64,000 bases of DNA from Akkermansiaceae bacterium. GTDB lineage: Bacteria > Verrucomicrobiota > Verrucomicrobiia > Verrucomicrobiales > Akkermansiaceae. Numbering within the stretch: position 1 is the stretch's first letter; each line of letters starts with the position of its first letter. The notes below the pieces were generated by a model. It saw only the letters and a list, made by a program, of their open reading frames with translations. It was not told where the DNA came from and did no database searches. The stretch is from assembly GCA_024233115.1 (NCBI GenBank), contig JACKQB010000002.1, forward strand, positions 186,001 through 250,000, read 5' to 3'. Positions 18,457 through 28,118 of this stretch are shown one piece after another. Made by a program: the position numbers and the translations under genes.

Positions 18457-19734
18457 ATGACTATCCATGTGTACTTTCTCCTCTTCATGATCACGATGTT
18501 GACGGTCGGCCTGGGGCATGCCCAGGAGACAACACCACGGGATGACCTGGATTACAGAGCCATCAGACGACAGGCAACAGGCCGCGAACACGATCAGATC
18601 AAAACCCCACGGGGAACGATTTTCTACAAAGTGAAGATCACCCGGATCGACGACTACCGGGTCACGATCGAACATCAGGACGGCCAATCGATACTTGATT
18701 ACGACAGCATTCCGCCAGAATGGATCAAGGAATTCAATGTCGTCGCGCGGGCGCAATCAAACACCAGGGCATCCCGCACAGGACAGCCAGCAACCCCTGA
18801 GTTCGATATGTCGGGCATTGTTAGTATCGGGAGTGAATCGGCGGGCGGCGCGGGTATACTGGTAAAATCAGGTGAAGCGTATTACGTTTACACCGATTGT
18901 GCCACCATTAGCAGCAACGCGCAGTTATCGATGCAATTAACGGGCGGCAAAGTCCTTGAGTATGCCCAGATTATTGAATGTGCGGAAGGCTTCCCGCTGG
19001 CCCGGATCCAGGTCAAAGCCCCCGGCGATGATGTGCACCCCGTTGTCCTGGCCTCTGCCGACGCGGGTAGCCAGTTACAAGCCCACCAGTTTTTGTTTCC
19101 TTTGAAGGCTTCGGATAACCTCCGCCCGGCAACCATCAAAGCCGTCGAATCTAACACCATCGAGCTCAGTTACAGAATATCGGATTCGGAAAGAGGGACG
19201 GCGATGATGACCGGCGACAAGGTGGCTGTCGGTCTGTTCCTGGGGAAAATGCCTGACGACCAGAGACTGGCGAGCTACGATTCAAGGCGTTTTGAAAGCA
19301 GGGATTTGGATCTGGTCCGACTGGACATTGCCTATCAGTGGAAAAAGGTAAGGCTTCTGGATTTCTTGTCTGCCCGGAAACGCATCACTGATTTCGACCA
19401 AAAAACCTTGCTCTGCAAAGCATTTGGCGAGTGCCGGCTATCGGGTGGTAAAGTCGTCATCCCGGGCAACGCGCTGGCGCTTTTCAAGAGCCAGACAAAA
19501 AACCGTCATGTTGAGGACTTGCTGAAATTAAGCGAGAGCCTTGAAAAAAAATCGATGCGTGTGAATGAAAAGGAAGTGACGCGGAAGCTCGACAACATCA
19601 TCGATTCGGCCCTCCGGTCGTCGAAAAAACAAATGGCGAAGGTTTCACTGGATGATTTCAGCTGGTATCACAGGCACTTCTTCAAGGAATCGCTCGATTG
19701 GAGGAAAGGCGTTGTTACCCGCGTGGAACAGTGA
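18457..19734 (+). CDS. secreted protein with degenerate trypsin-like domain
   Basis: 425 residues with a signal peptide (MTIHVYFLLFMITMLTVGLG, cleavage near HAQ). An N-terminal SLA1-like or beta segment (IKTPRGTIFYKVKITRIDDY) precedes a region resembling a chymotrypsin fold: GAGILVKSGEAYYVYTDCATI and later LARIQVK. In active proteases the position of DCA would be the catalytic HC motif; here there is no His, and I see no GDSG-type serine. If the fold is right, it is a pseudo-protease. The C-terminal third is helical and charged. Function unknown. Confidence 0.65.
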   Translation: MTIHVYFLLFMITMLTVGLGHAQETTPRDDLDYRAIRRQATGREHDQIKTPRGTIFYKVKITRIDDYRVTIEHQDGQSILDYDSIPPEWIKEFNVVARAQSNTRASRTGQPATPEFDMSGIVSIGSESAGGAGILVKSGEAYYVYTDCATISSNAQLSMQLTGGKVLEYAQIIECAEGFPLARIQVKAPGDDVHPVVLASADAGSQLQAHQFLFPLKASDNLRPATIKAVESNTIELSYRISDSERGTAMMTGDKVAVGLFLGKMPDDQRLASYDSRRFESRDLDLVRLDIAYQWKKVRLLDFLSARKRITDFDQKTLLCKAFGECRLSGGKVVIPGNALALFKSQTKNRHVEDLLKLSESLEKKSMRVNEKEVTRKLDNIIDSALRSSKKQMAKVSLDDFSWYHRHFFKESLDWRKGVVTRVEQ

Positions 19735-19749
19735 CAAGCCGACGCCGGC

Positions 19750-20331
19750 TCACCTCCCCAACATCCTGTTGGTATCCTTGACACTCAGACCTTTCTGGTC
19801 TTTCCAGTTGGTGATTTCCGGCTGCTTGTAAACGCGCCGACGCACTTGGGTTTCCGCGTCCTGGGTGTGGGCAATACGTGTTGCCCCCTGCTCTCCGGCG
19901 GTTGATTTTTTGAAAGGATTGACCGCGTATGATTTTCCATCGGCCTGGGCACGTTGCCCAGCCGCGGCAGCCTGTTTTTGGACGAACCACGGCTCCTTTT
20001 TATATTGGCTGGCATCTGTGTTACCCTCGTATTTTTTCCGCGCGAAAAAAGTGTTACCCCCCCAGCGTTTTTTCCGGTAGGACTTGGTGCTGTAGTCTTT
20101 CCCCTGGAAATCCCGGCCAGCCGCGATATTGCTTTGCTTTCCCTCAAGACTGCTACGCCGGTCCGACTTCATCACCGGATTACCGTCCTTATCCTTACCC
20201 ACCGTGTAACGTTCATCCCTGCCCCAGGCATCTTTTTTGACCTGGGTTTTGGTGACGGTCTGCTCCGAAGCACACGCACCCAATAACATCGTAACACCGA
20301 TGGAAAGCAGTATGGTTTTGGAAAACTTCAT
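19750..20331 (-). CDS. lipoprotein of unknown function
   Basis: 193 residues from the ATG at 20331, chosen because it opens a lipoprotein signal (MKFSKTILLSIGVTMLLGAC, Cys at 20). The mature part is basic, rich in K, R, Q and aromatic residues (KSYRKKRWGGNTFFARKKYE), with no known domain. It is convergent with the preceding secreted-protein gene. Similar basic lipoproteins are common in Verrucomicrobiota genomes, but I cannot name the family. Confidence 0.65.
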   Translation of the reverse strand: MKFSKTILLSIGVTMLLGACASEQTVTKTQVKKDAWGRDERYTVGKDKDGNPVMKSDRRSSLEGKQSNIAAGRDFQGKDYSTKSYRKKRWGGNTFFARKKYEGNTDASQYKKEPWFVQKQAAAAGQRAQADGKSYAVNPFKKSTAGEQGATRIAHTQDAETQVRRRVYKQPEITNWKDQKGLSVKDTNRMLGR

Positions 20332-20420
20332 CACGGCGTGGAGCATGCCATCAATTGAACGACTCATCAAGCCCCCATTTCCTTCGGGACAAGCAGGGCG
20401 ATCATGCTCGGGGTTTTTTA

Positions 20421-20558
20421 CCGCGAAATACGCCAAATACGCGAAAAAGAGGATGTTTTCAGGTGCATTGCTACAGATCTTACCGAAACCCTCATTGAGA
20501 GTCGCTCTGTGTAAGGTATCAGGATATGAAAATTTCGCGTATTTTGCGTATTTCGCGG
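20421..20558. repeat. palindromic repeat pair (CGCGAAATACG type)
   Basis: 26-base arms ccgcgaaatacgccaaatac... at 20421-20446 and its complement at 20533-20558, with one mismatch, separated by 86 bases. The second half (gtatcaggatatgaaaa... from about 20518) recurs in opposite orientation at 28128-28163. This looks like a REP/BIME-like dispersed element between two genes. Confidence 0.85.
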
Positions 20559-20637
20559 TCTCATCAAAACTCTCTTTGTTAATTTCTCCCGAGCTTGATC
20601 GCCCAGTCGGGACAAGCGGTTCCCTCCCAAAACCCAG

Positions 20638-21282
20638 CTACGGCCTTCTGAAGGGAGGACGGTGAACGGGAGTTGCTGAGCCTGGGACGGCGGCAGGATC
20701 AGTTGCAGCAGGTTTGGCGTCGGTCAGCTTTGTCCAGTCGACATCGCCGTTATCGATACGCCTTATTTCAGCCTCGTAAATGGCATCCTCGTTGCGGGGA
20801 TCAATCGTGGCCGAGAGCGCGATCAGGTATCTTGCCAGCAAGGTATTCACTTCCGCCTGCTGTTTTTCCAGTAATTTCCCACGGGTCAGGAGGAGACGGG
20901 CAAACACATCGGAGTCGTAGTCGGCGATGACCTTTTCCGGCATAATCCCACGTTTCAGCTGGGCATTGATCACCACGCACTTTTTGTTGCGGGGAGACAA
21001 ATGCAGCGCGAGGCCGAGCACCTTGCGGGCATTGTCCAGAGATTCCTGGTCGCCCGAACTTAACAAAATCTGATTCACCGCATAGGCAGCGAGATTGGTC
21101 GCGTATTCATCCCTTTCGTTATTCACCATCGAGAGATCGTCACCAAAAAGCCGCTTATTGATCCTGGGTTCTTTATAAAGCCCCTTTAGCTCCGACTGGG
21201 CACCTGCTGCGGGACCGGGGATGCCTGCAAGCAAAGCCACCATCAAGGCGAGTCGGAAAGTTCCTTTCGAGATGCGATTCAT
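20638..21282 (-). CDS. exported protein with helical repeats
   Basis: About 214 residues from the ATG at 21282; an ATG at 21291 is equally possible. Signal peptide: MNRISKGTFRLALMVALLAG, cleavage near GAQ. The mature part is mostly helical with TPR-like character (NLAAYAVNQILLSSGDQESL, ARKVLGLALHLSPRNKKC) and ends in a Pro/Ala-rich tail. It may be a scaffold in the periplasm. No family recognised. Confidence 0.65.
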   Translation of the reverse strand: MNRISKGTFRLALMVALLAGIPGPAAGAQSELKGLYKEPRINKRLFGDDLSMVNNERDEYATNLAAYAVNQILLSSGDQESLDNARKVLGLALHLSPRNKKCVVINAQLKRGIMPEKVIADYDSDVFARLLLTRGKLLEKQQAEVNTLLARYLIALSATIDPRNEDAIYEAEIRRIDNGDVDWTKLTDAKPAATDPAAVPGSATPVHRPPFRRP

Positions 21283-21378
21283 CCCTGCCATTGTCTCGTT
21301 TCCAGATCCATCACGCAAGCTGCATTTTTGTGGAAGTTTTTTCGTGTCCAGCTTTCGCTTTTCCGCTTGCATGCTGGC

Positions 21379-21963
21379 GTGAGCAATGAGGGATCGGCCA
21401 AAAGAATCATGCGTTTGGAAATGCGCACCCGGCTCGGTGGATTACCGCAGGCAGATATTGCCGCTGGTTCGGAAATGATTTGCCGTCACCTCTCTCGCGC
21501 TGGGTTCATGCTGGCATCCGTGCAAACGATCGCTGTGTATGCCTCCCACGGGCCCGAAGTATCGCTGGCCAGCCTCGCCTCGCTTCTCCCGGACAAACGG
21601 CTCGTCTATCCTCTGTGCCATGCACCGCGTCGCCTGTCGTTCCACCACGTCACACGCCTATCAGAACTGTCAGCGGGCACGCTGGGCATCCCTGAACCGA
21701 ATGCCGGATTGCATCCTGAGGTTGCCCTCGCGGACATCGACCTGATATTGTGCCCCGGCCTGTGCTTCGGTTTGGATGGCTCGAGACTGGGCCATGGGGG
21801 GGGCTATTATGACCGTGCCCTTGAGCACTATTCCGGGGTGGTCTGCGGGGTTGCCCTGGAACAACAAATCAAACCCAGCGTGCCTCATGATGACCACGAT
21901 ATCCTGATGGACTGGTTGGTTACCGAAAACGGAATCAAGCTTCCGCACTCCAGACCTCGTTGA
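21379..21963 (+). CDS. 5-formyltetrahydrofolate cyclo-ligase
   Basis: About 194 residues from a GTG at 21379; an ATG at 21409 would lose part of the conserved N-terminal helix (AKRIMRLEMRTR). Family signature: LILCPGLCFGLDGSRLGHGG followed by GYYDRAL, which binds the folate and ATP. The enzyme converts 5-formyl-THF to 5,10-methenyl-THF using ATP. Its 3' end overlaps the convergent ybeY gene by 29 bases. Confidence 0.92.
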   Translation: MSNEGSAKRIMRLEMRTRLGGLPQADIAAGSEMICRHLSRAGFMLASVQTIAVYASHGPEVSLASLASLLPDKRLVYPLCHAPRRLSFHHVTRLSELSAGTLGIPEPNAGLHPEVALADIDLILCPGLCFGLDGSRLGHGGGYYDRALEHYSGVVCGVALEQQIKPSVPHDDHDILMDWLVTENGIKLPHSRPR

Positions 21964-22390
21964 GAATCGACTGCTGGAGGGTGTCCATCGTCGCCCTCCC
22001 CTCACTTGTCGCATCTTCATGTCCAGCCAAGTGAAGCAGGCCATGAACGATGTAGAGCATCAGCTCCCGCTCGAAGCCATTATCAAATTCCGTCGCCTGC
22101 GCACGCGCCGTTTCCGCACTCACATGAATCTCGCCATGATCAAAGGTAATGACATCCGTTGCTCCCGGAATATCCATAAAACGCAGGTGCACGTCAGCAA
22201 TCGTCTGATCATCGACGATGCTGACCTCGACCGTTTCCAGCTGTGACAAAGCAGAGTCGTATTCTTTGGCATAGCCGAGAGCCATGGTGACAGCCAGCTG
22301 GCCCGAGGTTTCCAATCGGCCCAACAAGGCAGGTGGTAATTTGATCACCCCTTGGTGGTTGAAAACAGAAAGCTCTGGAGGCTGTGACAT
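21935..22390 (-). CDS. ybeY: endoribonuclease YbeY
   Basis: 151 residues. The UPF0054 zinc motif HGLLHLAGHED (about 118-128; three metal-binding His) is intact, preceded by the conserved FPGATDVITFD-like segment (IPGATDVITFDHGEIHVS). YbeY is a single-strand RNase in 16S rRNA maturation and ribosome quality control. It lies 12 bases downstream of the PgpH-like gene, a common pair in bacteria, and is probably co-transcribed with it. Confidence 0.95.
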   Translation of the reverse strand: MSQPPELSVFNHQGVIKLPPALLGRLETSGQLAVTMALGYAKEYDSALSQLETVEVSIVDDQTIADVHLRFMDIPGATDVITFDHGEIHVSAETARAQATEFDNGFERELMLYIVHGLLHLAGHEDATSEGRATMDTLQQSILNEVWSAEA

Positions 22391-22402
22391 CCTTGCCTGA
22401 CG

Positions 22403-24070
22403 TTAGTAATGCACCCTGGAGAGCTGCTTCATGGGCTGCGTCGCCGTTGCCTGGCGAGTCGGGGGTTTTTGATTTTCCTGGCTCCCCTCTTTGGATTTCT
22501 TTTTGGCCGCCTCGTCATCCTTCGGATAATCGATGCGAGTATGCATCATACTCCGGAGTGTCGAGGCAAAGCTCTCGCAGGCTTTTTTAATATCCCCCAT
22601 GGTCAGGTCACTACGGTCAAGCTGGCCGCTGGTCACCCTGGCCATGACGATATCATCCACCAGATTACGGATCTTCTGGGGGGTGGGTTTTTTCAGGCTT
22701 CTGGAGGCACTTTCCACAGCATCGGCCAGGCTGATAATACCGCTTTCACGGCTACTGGGGCACGGTCCCGGGTAACGGAAACTTTTGGTATCCACATCGG
22801 GAAGGTCTTCCTTGTTTTCAATTCCCTCCTCGACCTTCCTCTCGACTTCGAGCCGTTGCTCACGTGCCTTGTGATAGAAGTACTGGACCAGCGAGTCGCC
22901 GTGATGTTCGCGGATCACCTCGATGATTTTCGGGTTCAACTTATGTTTGATTGCCATGTCCACGCCATCCTTCACATGGGCGATGATCACGATGGCACTC
23001 ATGGTGGGAGTCAGGGTATCATGCGGGTTTTGATCCCCCTGGTTTTCGATGAAATACTCCGGTTTGTTGAGTTTACCGATATCATGGAAATAGGAGCAGA
23101 CACGGCACATCGAGGCATTGGCACCCACTTCCTCGGCTGCTGATTCGGCAAGCGTGGCTACCACCATACTATGGTGATATGTCCCTGGAGCCTCAAGCTG
23201 GAGCTGACGCAGCAGCTTGTGGTTCAGGTCGCTCATCTCCAGCCAGCTGATGTTCGTGGTGATGGCAAAGAGGCTTTCCAGGGCTGGCAGGAGACCGCTT
23301 ACCACCATGCCGGTGAGAAGCCCACCGAGAAGGACGATGATGATTTTGGTTCCCTCAGCCGAAACCTTGTCGCCATCGGCCAGCAAGCCGAGGTCTATTT
23401 TATCAAAAACCAGTGCCAGCAGGAATGTTGTCAGGCCCACATAAAACCCGGCGCGTAGTAGATTGCCACGCCGCCTGACACGACGGGTCAGCGCCACCGC
23501 CATGATGCCTACAATCAGACTGATGGTCAGAAAGCCGAAAATTTCCTGCACCGGCAGCAGCAAACAACCGAACAAACTAACACTGAGTGCTGAAAACGCC
23601 CCGGCATGGCGTCCCGCCAACACGGAATTCACCATCGGAGCGAAGGCCAGCGGCGGTAGTAAAATACGGTAATCAACGGGCCAATGGTTGGCATCGACAA
23701 GATAACACGTAGCCCGCAACAAAGCCACATGCACCACGATACCACCAAAAATGAGGACTACCTGGCCATTGCCGATCTTTAAACTGTGTCGTGTATGATA
23801 AATGAGGACCACCCCGGCGGCCAGGATCATACAGATCAGGCTTCGGCGCATGCCGCTCCCATGGAACAATGTTTGATCCGAAACATAGAACGCTGCAATC
23901 AGACAGACCAGGGCGGCAAAGGCGGGGTAGATGAGCAGCTTCATCCACACACTGCGCTCCATGGAGTCCACCATGGCGTTTTCACTTGTGGTGGAGGTGC
24001 GGCGTTTCTTGCCGGATGACATCCCCCTTTTAGCAAGGCGCCATCGCTTGAAAGAATCAATAAATCCCAT
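22403..24070 (-). CDS. 7TM HD-domain phosphohydrolase (PgpH/YqfF-like)
   Basis: 555 residues. The N-terminal half has about seven to eight membrane helices (residues about 45-290) of the 7TMR-HD type. The cytosolic HD domain follows, with metal ligands in H of TYHHSMVVATLAESAAEE (about 318), HD of YFHDIGKLNKPEYF (about 348), the invariant NPHD segment, and H's in IIAHVKDG and EVIREHHGDSL. This family hydrolyses cyclic-di-AMP in Firmicutes; the substrate here is inferred. The periplasmic 7TMR-HDED N-terminal domain of longer homologues (over 700 residues) is missing. The last 50 residues are charged and low-complexity. Confidence 0.9.
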   Translation of the reverse strand: MGFIDSFKRWRLAKRGMSSGKKRRTSTTSENAMVDSMERSVWMKLLIYPAFAALVCLIAAFYVSDQTLFHGSGMRRSLICMILAAGVVLIYHTRHSLKIGNGQVVLIFGGIVVHVALLRATCYLVDANHWPVDYRILLPPLAFAPMVNSVLAGRHAGAFSALSVSLFGCLLLPVQEIFGFLTISLIVGIMAVALTRRVRRRGNLLRAGFYVGLTTFLLALVFDKIDLGLLADGDKVSAEGTKIIIVLLGGLLTGMVVSGLLPALESLFAITTNISWLEMSDLNHKLLRQLQLEAPGTYHHSMVVATLAESAAEEVGANASMCRVCSYFHDIGKLNKPEYFIENQGDQNPHDTLTPTMSAIVIIAHVKDGVDMAIKHKLNPKIIEVIREHHGDSLVQYFYHKAREQRLEVERKVEEGIENKEDLPDVDTKSFRYPGPCPSSRESGIISLADAVESASRSLKKPTPQKIRNLVDDIVMARVTSGQLDRSDLTMGDIKKACESFASTLRSMMHTRIDYPKDDEAAKKKSKEGSQENQKPPTRQATATQPMKQLSRVHY

Positions 24071-24373
24071 AAATTGTTAAATCGGATGAAAACAGATAGT
24101 AGAAAGAAGCTGCCGTGGTGTGGGTTGGCAAGACATCAAAAGGACGCTTCCGCGTCCCTTTGGACCCTGAGGCTATCCCAAATGACCCGCTTTGACAATC
24201 TTGTATTTCTGGCGGAAAACCATCGGTTTTACGTGGTTTCTGGCATTTTTTACCTTGTGGCGGCACCTTGCCTGCGATGGTTTTCTGCCACCCAATGCCT
24301 GGCTGGCCGGTGCTTGATCGAGGCCCGGCCGCTGTGAGTTACCCGTCAACCCTGTCCAGGCAAAGCCCCCGGT
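24071..24373. other. intergenic region with weak minus-strand terminator
   Basis: No gene is visible. On the minus strand, 24157-24137 reads GGACGC-GGAA-GCGTCC followed by TTTTG, a possible weak terminator for the upstream ABC-2 permease gene. The remainder has no motif I trust. Confidence 0.5.
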
Positions 24374-25432
24374 TCAGTCAGGAAAAACCATCGTCTTGGG
24401 CTCGGTCGAAACCGTCGCCGGGTCTTGGTCGGTCTGTGGGACAGCTGATGGGATGGCTAAAGGGGCGGCTCCTGTTGGCTGGGGGCGCTGCTGCCCCGGC
24501 ACGTTCACCTCAGGCGCGGGCATCCAACTGGGGGCCTTGGGCGTGACATCTGCATACCAGGCCACCAAGGTCATACCTATCAGTCCGACAAAGCCACCGT
24601 AGCCGAGCGTCATCGCCGTTGCCATGGATGCAACGAGGGGGGTGAATATCAAAAGGCCGATCACCATCCAGCTTGGTTTCACCTCGTAGTGATGGACGAC
24701 CAGCCGGATCCGCGATCTGGCCAGGGCCAAACCAAAAACCGTGTAACAGGCGAAATAGGAGAAGGCGTTGATATGGTATATCACCCCGCACCCATCGGTC
24801 ACGGCGTGACTGCCAAACATCGGTGCCAACCACGACAACACCATCGAGCCAAAAAACAAGGCTATCATCGCAATTTTTCCGAGATTGGTTTTAAAGGCCG
24901 ACGAGCCGATGGAGCCGGCGCAGATGATCCCCGAGGCGGTGACCACGGTCATCGCCATCACAAGATTGCGCCACGCATCGATACCGCCAATAAAGTAACG
25001 CACGATCAGATAAGGGAGCAGGGAGACAAAGGTCACCAGGCACAAACCCCACATCGCAAGGAACTTCCCCCTGACCACCCGCCAGCGCGTCAGTGGCGTC
25101 ATCAACAACAGCTCGTGGTTTCCCTCCTCAAGCTCCTGCCCCATCAGCGCAAGCCCGCCCAACGGCATCACCACAATACAGATGAACCCCGCAACCAGCC
25201 AAAACGGTCCCGAGGTAAAAAACAAAGCCGGGTTCAGCATACCGGTCATATCCGAGAACCCCTCCACATCCCCCATGTTGAACTCCGCCAGCATCGCAAA
25301 CACCGCCAGCACCTGAATCACGATAAACGGGATGATAAACATGCCGCGGCGCAATCCTTGCCGCAGCTCTTTCACCGTCATCGCTCCAAAACGGTCCGGC
25401 AGGTCATCTTTTTGATAGGTTAGTTCACTCAC
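24374..25432 (-). CDS. ABC-2 type transporter permease-like membrane protein
   Basis: 352 residues with about six to seven membrane helices between residues 30 and 290. The segment MGQELEEGNHELLLMTPLTRWRVV... is typical of ABC-2 permeases (gliding-motility/Nod-type), where an amphipathic elbow helix follows E-x-G. The last 60 residues are Pro/Gln/Ala-rich and probably cytoplasmic. No ABC ATPase gene is adjacent, so the partner must be elsewhere. The substrate is unknown. Confidence 0.75.
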   Translation of the reverse strand: MSELTYQKDDLPDRFGAMTVKELRQGLRRGMFIIPFIVIQVLAVFAMLAEFNMGDVEGFSDMTGMLNPALFFTSGPFWLVAGFICIVVMPLGGLALMGQELEEGNHELLLMTPLTRWRVVRGKFLAMWGLCLVTFVSLLPYLIVRYFIGGIDAWRNLVMAMTVVTASGIICAGSIGSSAFKTNLGKIAMIALFFGSMVLSWLAPMFGSHAVTDGCGVIYHINAFSYFACYTVFGLALARSRIRLVVHHYEVKPSWMVIGLLIFTPLVASMATAMTLGYGGFVGLIGMTLVAWYADVTPKAPSWMPAPEVNVPGQQRPQPTGAAPLAIPSAVPQTDQDPATVSTEPKTMVFPD

Positions 25433-25589
25433 AGCTTAGGTGCACTCTAGGCTAACATGGTATTTTTCCAACCTCATTTTTAGCCACCACCCCATCCAGC
25501 GAATAATGGTTCGACCACCCCGTCATGGTTCACTCATGCGACCGGATCATTTTGGAAATATGGCAACCGGCACATGCGTATAACTAGCC

Positions 25590-28118
25590 GTGAAGACTTC
25601 CCTTCTACCCTCACTCCGGGTAATCTCGATGTTGGCCCTGATCGCTCCCTTCTCCCCGGCCTCGGCAACTTCCCCATTGCATGCCGCATATACGGAACGG
25701 GGTGCCCGCTATGTGGTATTTGCCGAAAGACGTTCGGTGGGCGACGGCCACTGGTATGCCAACCTTGGCTACTATGCACCATCGACCGAACGGAAGCTCT
25801 ACGCGCCCAAAAGTCGGCTCTGCCTGCTCGACACCGAGTCGAAGACTCTCCGAGTATTGATAGACGACCCGGAGGGAACCCTGCGAGACCCCGTGGTGCA
25901 TTATGAGGCGACCAAGATTCTTTTTTCCTATCGAAAAGGCACAAGCAACCACTTTCATTTGTACGAGATTGGGGTTGACGGGAAAAACCTCAGGCAACTG
26001 ACCGGCGGCACGCATGATGATATCGAACCCACCTACCTCCCTGATGGCGGAGTGATGTTTGTCTCCACACGGGGCAAGCGATGGGTCAACTGCTGGCTAA
26101 GCCAGGTCGCCATTCTTTACCGCTGTGACGCTGACGGAAAAAACATCCGCCAGATCTCGGCCAATATCGAACACGATAACACCCCCTGGGTGCTACCGGA
26201 CGGTCGCATTCTCTATCAGCGCTGGGAGTATGTGGATCGATCCCAGGTCCACTACCACCATCTCTGGACCACCAACCCGGACGGAACCAACCAGATGGTC
26301 TATTTTGGAAACCAGCATCCCGGCGGCCTGTTTATTGATGCCAAACCGATACCAGGGACGAGAGACGTGGTAATGATCAACTCACCAGGGCATGGCGCAC
26401 GTGATCACCGGGGGCATGTGGCAATTGTTAGCGACCGCCAAGGGCCTGATGCCAAAAACCAACTGAAGAACATCAGCAAAAGCAACTCCTACGTCGACCC
26501 CTGGGCATTTTCCCCGGACTTGTTTATGGCGGCGACCTCCAACCGCATTGTCATCCTCGATAGTCAGGGCAACGAAGAGCTCCTCTACCAGGGCAAGGAA
26601 CCCATTCATGAGCCACGTCCCGTCATCAAGCGCCAACGCGAGCGCATCATCCCCTCACGCTCAGACCCCGGTAAAAGCACTGGCGAACTCATCCTCACCG
26701 ACGTTTACAATGGCCGGAATATGAAGGGGGTGACGCGTGGGGAGATCAAGAAACTCCTGATCATGGAATCATTGCCCAAGCCGATCAATTACACCGGTGG
26801 TATGGCACCGATGAGTCACAATGGCACATTCACCATGGAGCGGGTGTTAGGCACGGTTCCTGTGGAGGCCGACGGCTCAGCCAGGTTTGAAGTCCCTGCA
26901 AACCGTCCGCTCATCCTCGCTGCTCTCAACGCCAGCAATCAGGCGGTCAAAAGAATGCAGTCGTTTCTCAGTGTCATGCCAGGTGAGACCACCAGCTGCG
27001 TAGGCTGTCACGAGGACCGCTCCTTGGCGCCCCCCAATGTCAACTTCGGTAGCCTGTTAGCCATGAAACGCCCCCCTTCGGCCATCACTCCTGTTCCAGG
27101 GGTCCCGGGGATATTTGATTTCCCACGGGATATTCAGCCCATCCTGGACAAGCACTGTGTGCGTTGCCACAACCCGGACAAACGTGAGGGCGAGATTTTA
27201 CTCACCTCGGACCGGGGTCCCCTTACGACACATAGTTTTCACCAACTCACGGTATTCGGGCAATTTTCAGACGGGCGCAACCGGCCTCAAAGCAATGCGG
27301 CACCTTACCAGAAATGGGATGCAGCCAGCCCGCTGATGACCAAGCTCAGCGGTGTGCACCACGGTGTCCGTGCATCTCCCCAGGAGGTCGAAATCGTCCG
27401 TCACTGGATCAATGCCGGCGCCTATTATCCGGGAACCTATGCAGCACTGGGGACCGGTATGATCGGCGGCTATGAAGAAAACCAGATCCAGCGCAACGAC
27501 ATGGTCTACCCGGAAGTCCACGCGATGGATCACGCTATCCAAAAACGATGCCTGGAGTGCCACAAAGACGAAAAAATGCCACTACCACGCACCGCATCCC
27601 ATGAAACCCTGGTCCCGACCTGGGTGCCCCAGCGGAATGTGCGCTTCTCCCGACACATCCTTTATAACCTGACCCGACCTGACAAGTCTGTGCTGCTCAT
27701 GGCTCCCTTGGCAAAACCTGCGGGCGGCTATGCCGAGGATAACAAAGATTACGTCCACCCGGTCATTTTCAAGGACAAGTCCGACCCCGGCTATCAAACA
27801 ATCCTCAAGGGGATTGAAAAAACCAAATGGTTACTCGAGGAAATCGGCAGCTTTGAAATGCCAGGTTTCAAACCACGTGGTGCCTATGTCCGGGAAATGA
27901 AACGCTTTGGGATTTTACCTGCAAGTTTCGATGCCAATAAAGACCCCATCAATGTCTATGACACCGATCGACGCTATTTCCAATCCCTCTGGCACGTTCC
28001 AACAGGAAAACCTCCCGTAAAAACGCACAACAATCCGTTCCCATATCCGGGTATGGAAAAAGACAACGACCCCGCAAAATCACGGGCCCTCTGGAGAGAA
28101 GCTAAAGCGTCACGGTAG
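25590..28118 (+). CDS. secreted triheme cytochrome related to hydrazine synthase alpha subunit (HzsA-like)
   Basis: 842 residues from a GTG at 25590 with a signal peptide (SMLALIAPFSPASATS). The N-terminal half is a TolB/WD-type propeller (repeats such as DGKNLRQLTGGTHDDIEP and DGKNIRQISANIEHDNTP). The second half has three CxxCH haem sites: CVGCH (about 470), CVRCH (about 522, in a PSCyt1-like IQPILDKHC context) and CLECH (about 653). Propeller followed by haem domains is the layout of the HzsA-like family widespread in Planctomycetes and Verrucomicrobia. True hydrazine synthase also needs beta and gamma subunits, absent here, so an anammox role is not suggested. A periplasmic redox role is more likely. 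Confidence 0.8.
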   Translation: MKTSLLPSLRVISMLALIAPFSPASATSPLHAAYTERGARYVVFAERRSVGDGHWYANLGYYAPSTERKLYAPKSRLCLLDTESKTLRVLIDDPEGTLRDPVVHYEATKILFSYRKGTSNHFHLYEIGVDGKNLRQLTGGTHDDIEPTYLPDGGVMFVSTRGKRWVNCWLSQVAILYRCDADGKNIRQISANIEHDNTPWVLPDGRILYQRWEYVDRSQVHYHHLWTTNPDGTNQMVYFGNQHPGGLFIDAKPIPGTRDVVMINSPGHGARDHRGHVAIVSDRQGPDAKNQLKNISKSNSYVDPWAFSPDLFMAATSNRIVILDSQGNEELLYQGKEPIHEPRPVIKRQRERIIPSRSDPGKSTGELILTDVYNGRNMKGVTRGEIKKLLIMESLPKPINYTGGMAPMSHNGTFTMERVLGTVPVEADGSARFEVPANRPLILAALNASNQAVKRMQSFLSVMPGETTSCVGCHEDRSLAPPNVNFGSLLAMKRPPSAITPVPGVPGIFDFPRDIQPILDKHCVRCHNPDKREGEILLTSDRGPLTTHSFHQLTVFGQFSDGRNRPQSNAAPYQKWDAASPLMTKLSGVHHGVRASPQEVEIVRHWINAGAYYPGTYAALGTGMIGGYEENQIQRNDMVYPEVHAMDHAIQKRCLECHKDEKMPLPRTASHETLVPTWVPQRNVRFSRHILYNLTRPDKSVLLMAPLAKPAGGYAEDNKDYVHPVIFKDKSDPGYQTILKGIEKTKWLLEEIGSFEMPGFKPRGAYVREMKRFGILPASFDANKDPINVYDTDRRYFQSLWHVPTGKPPVKTHNNPFPYPGMEKDNDPAKSRALWREAKASR

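Noticed and set aside
25590..28118. Anammox-type hydrazine synthesis
   Set aside because: Only an alpha-like protein is present; beta/gamma subunits and hydrazine dehydrogenase are absent in the window.
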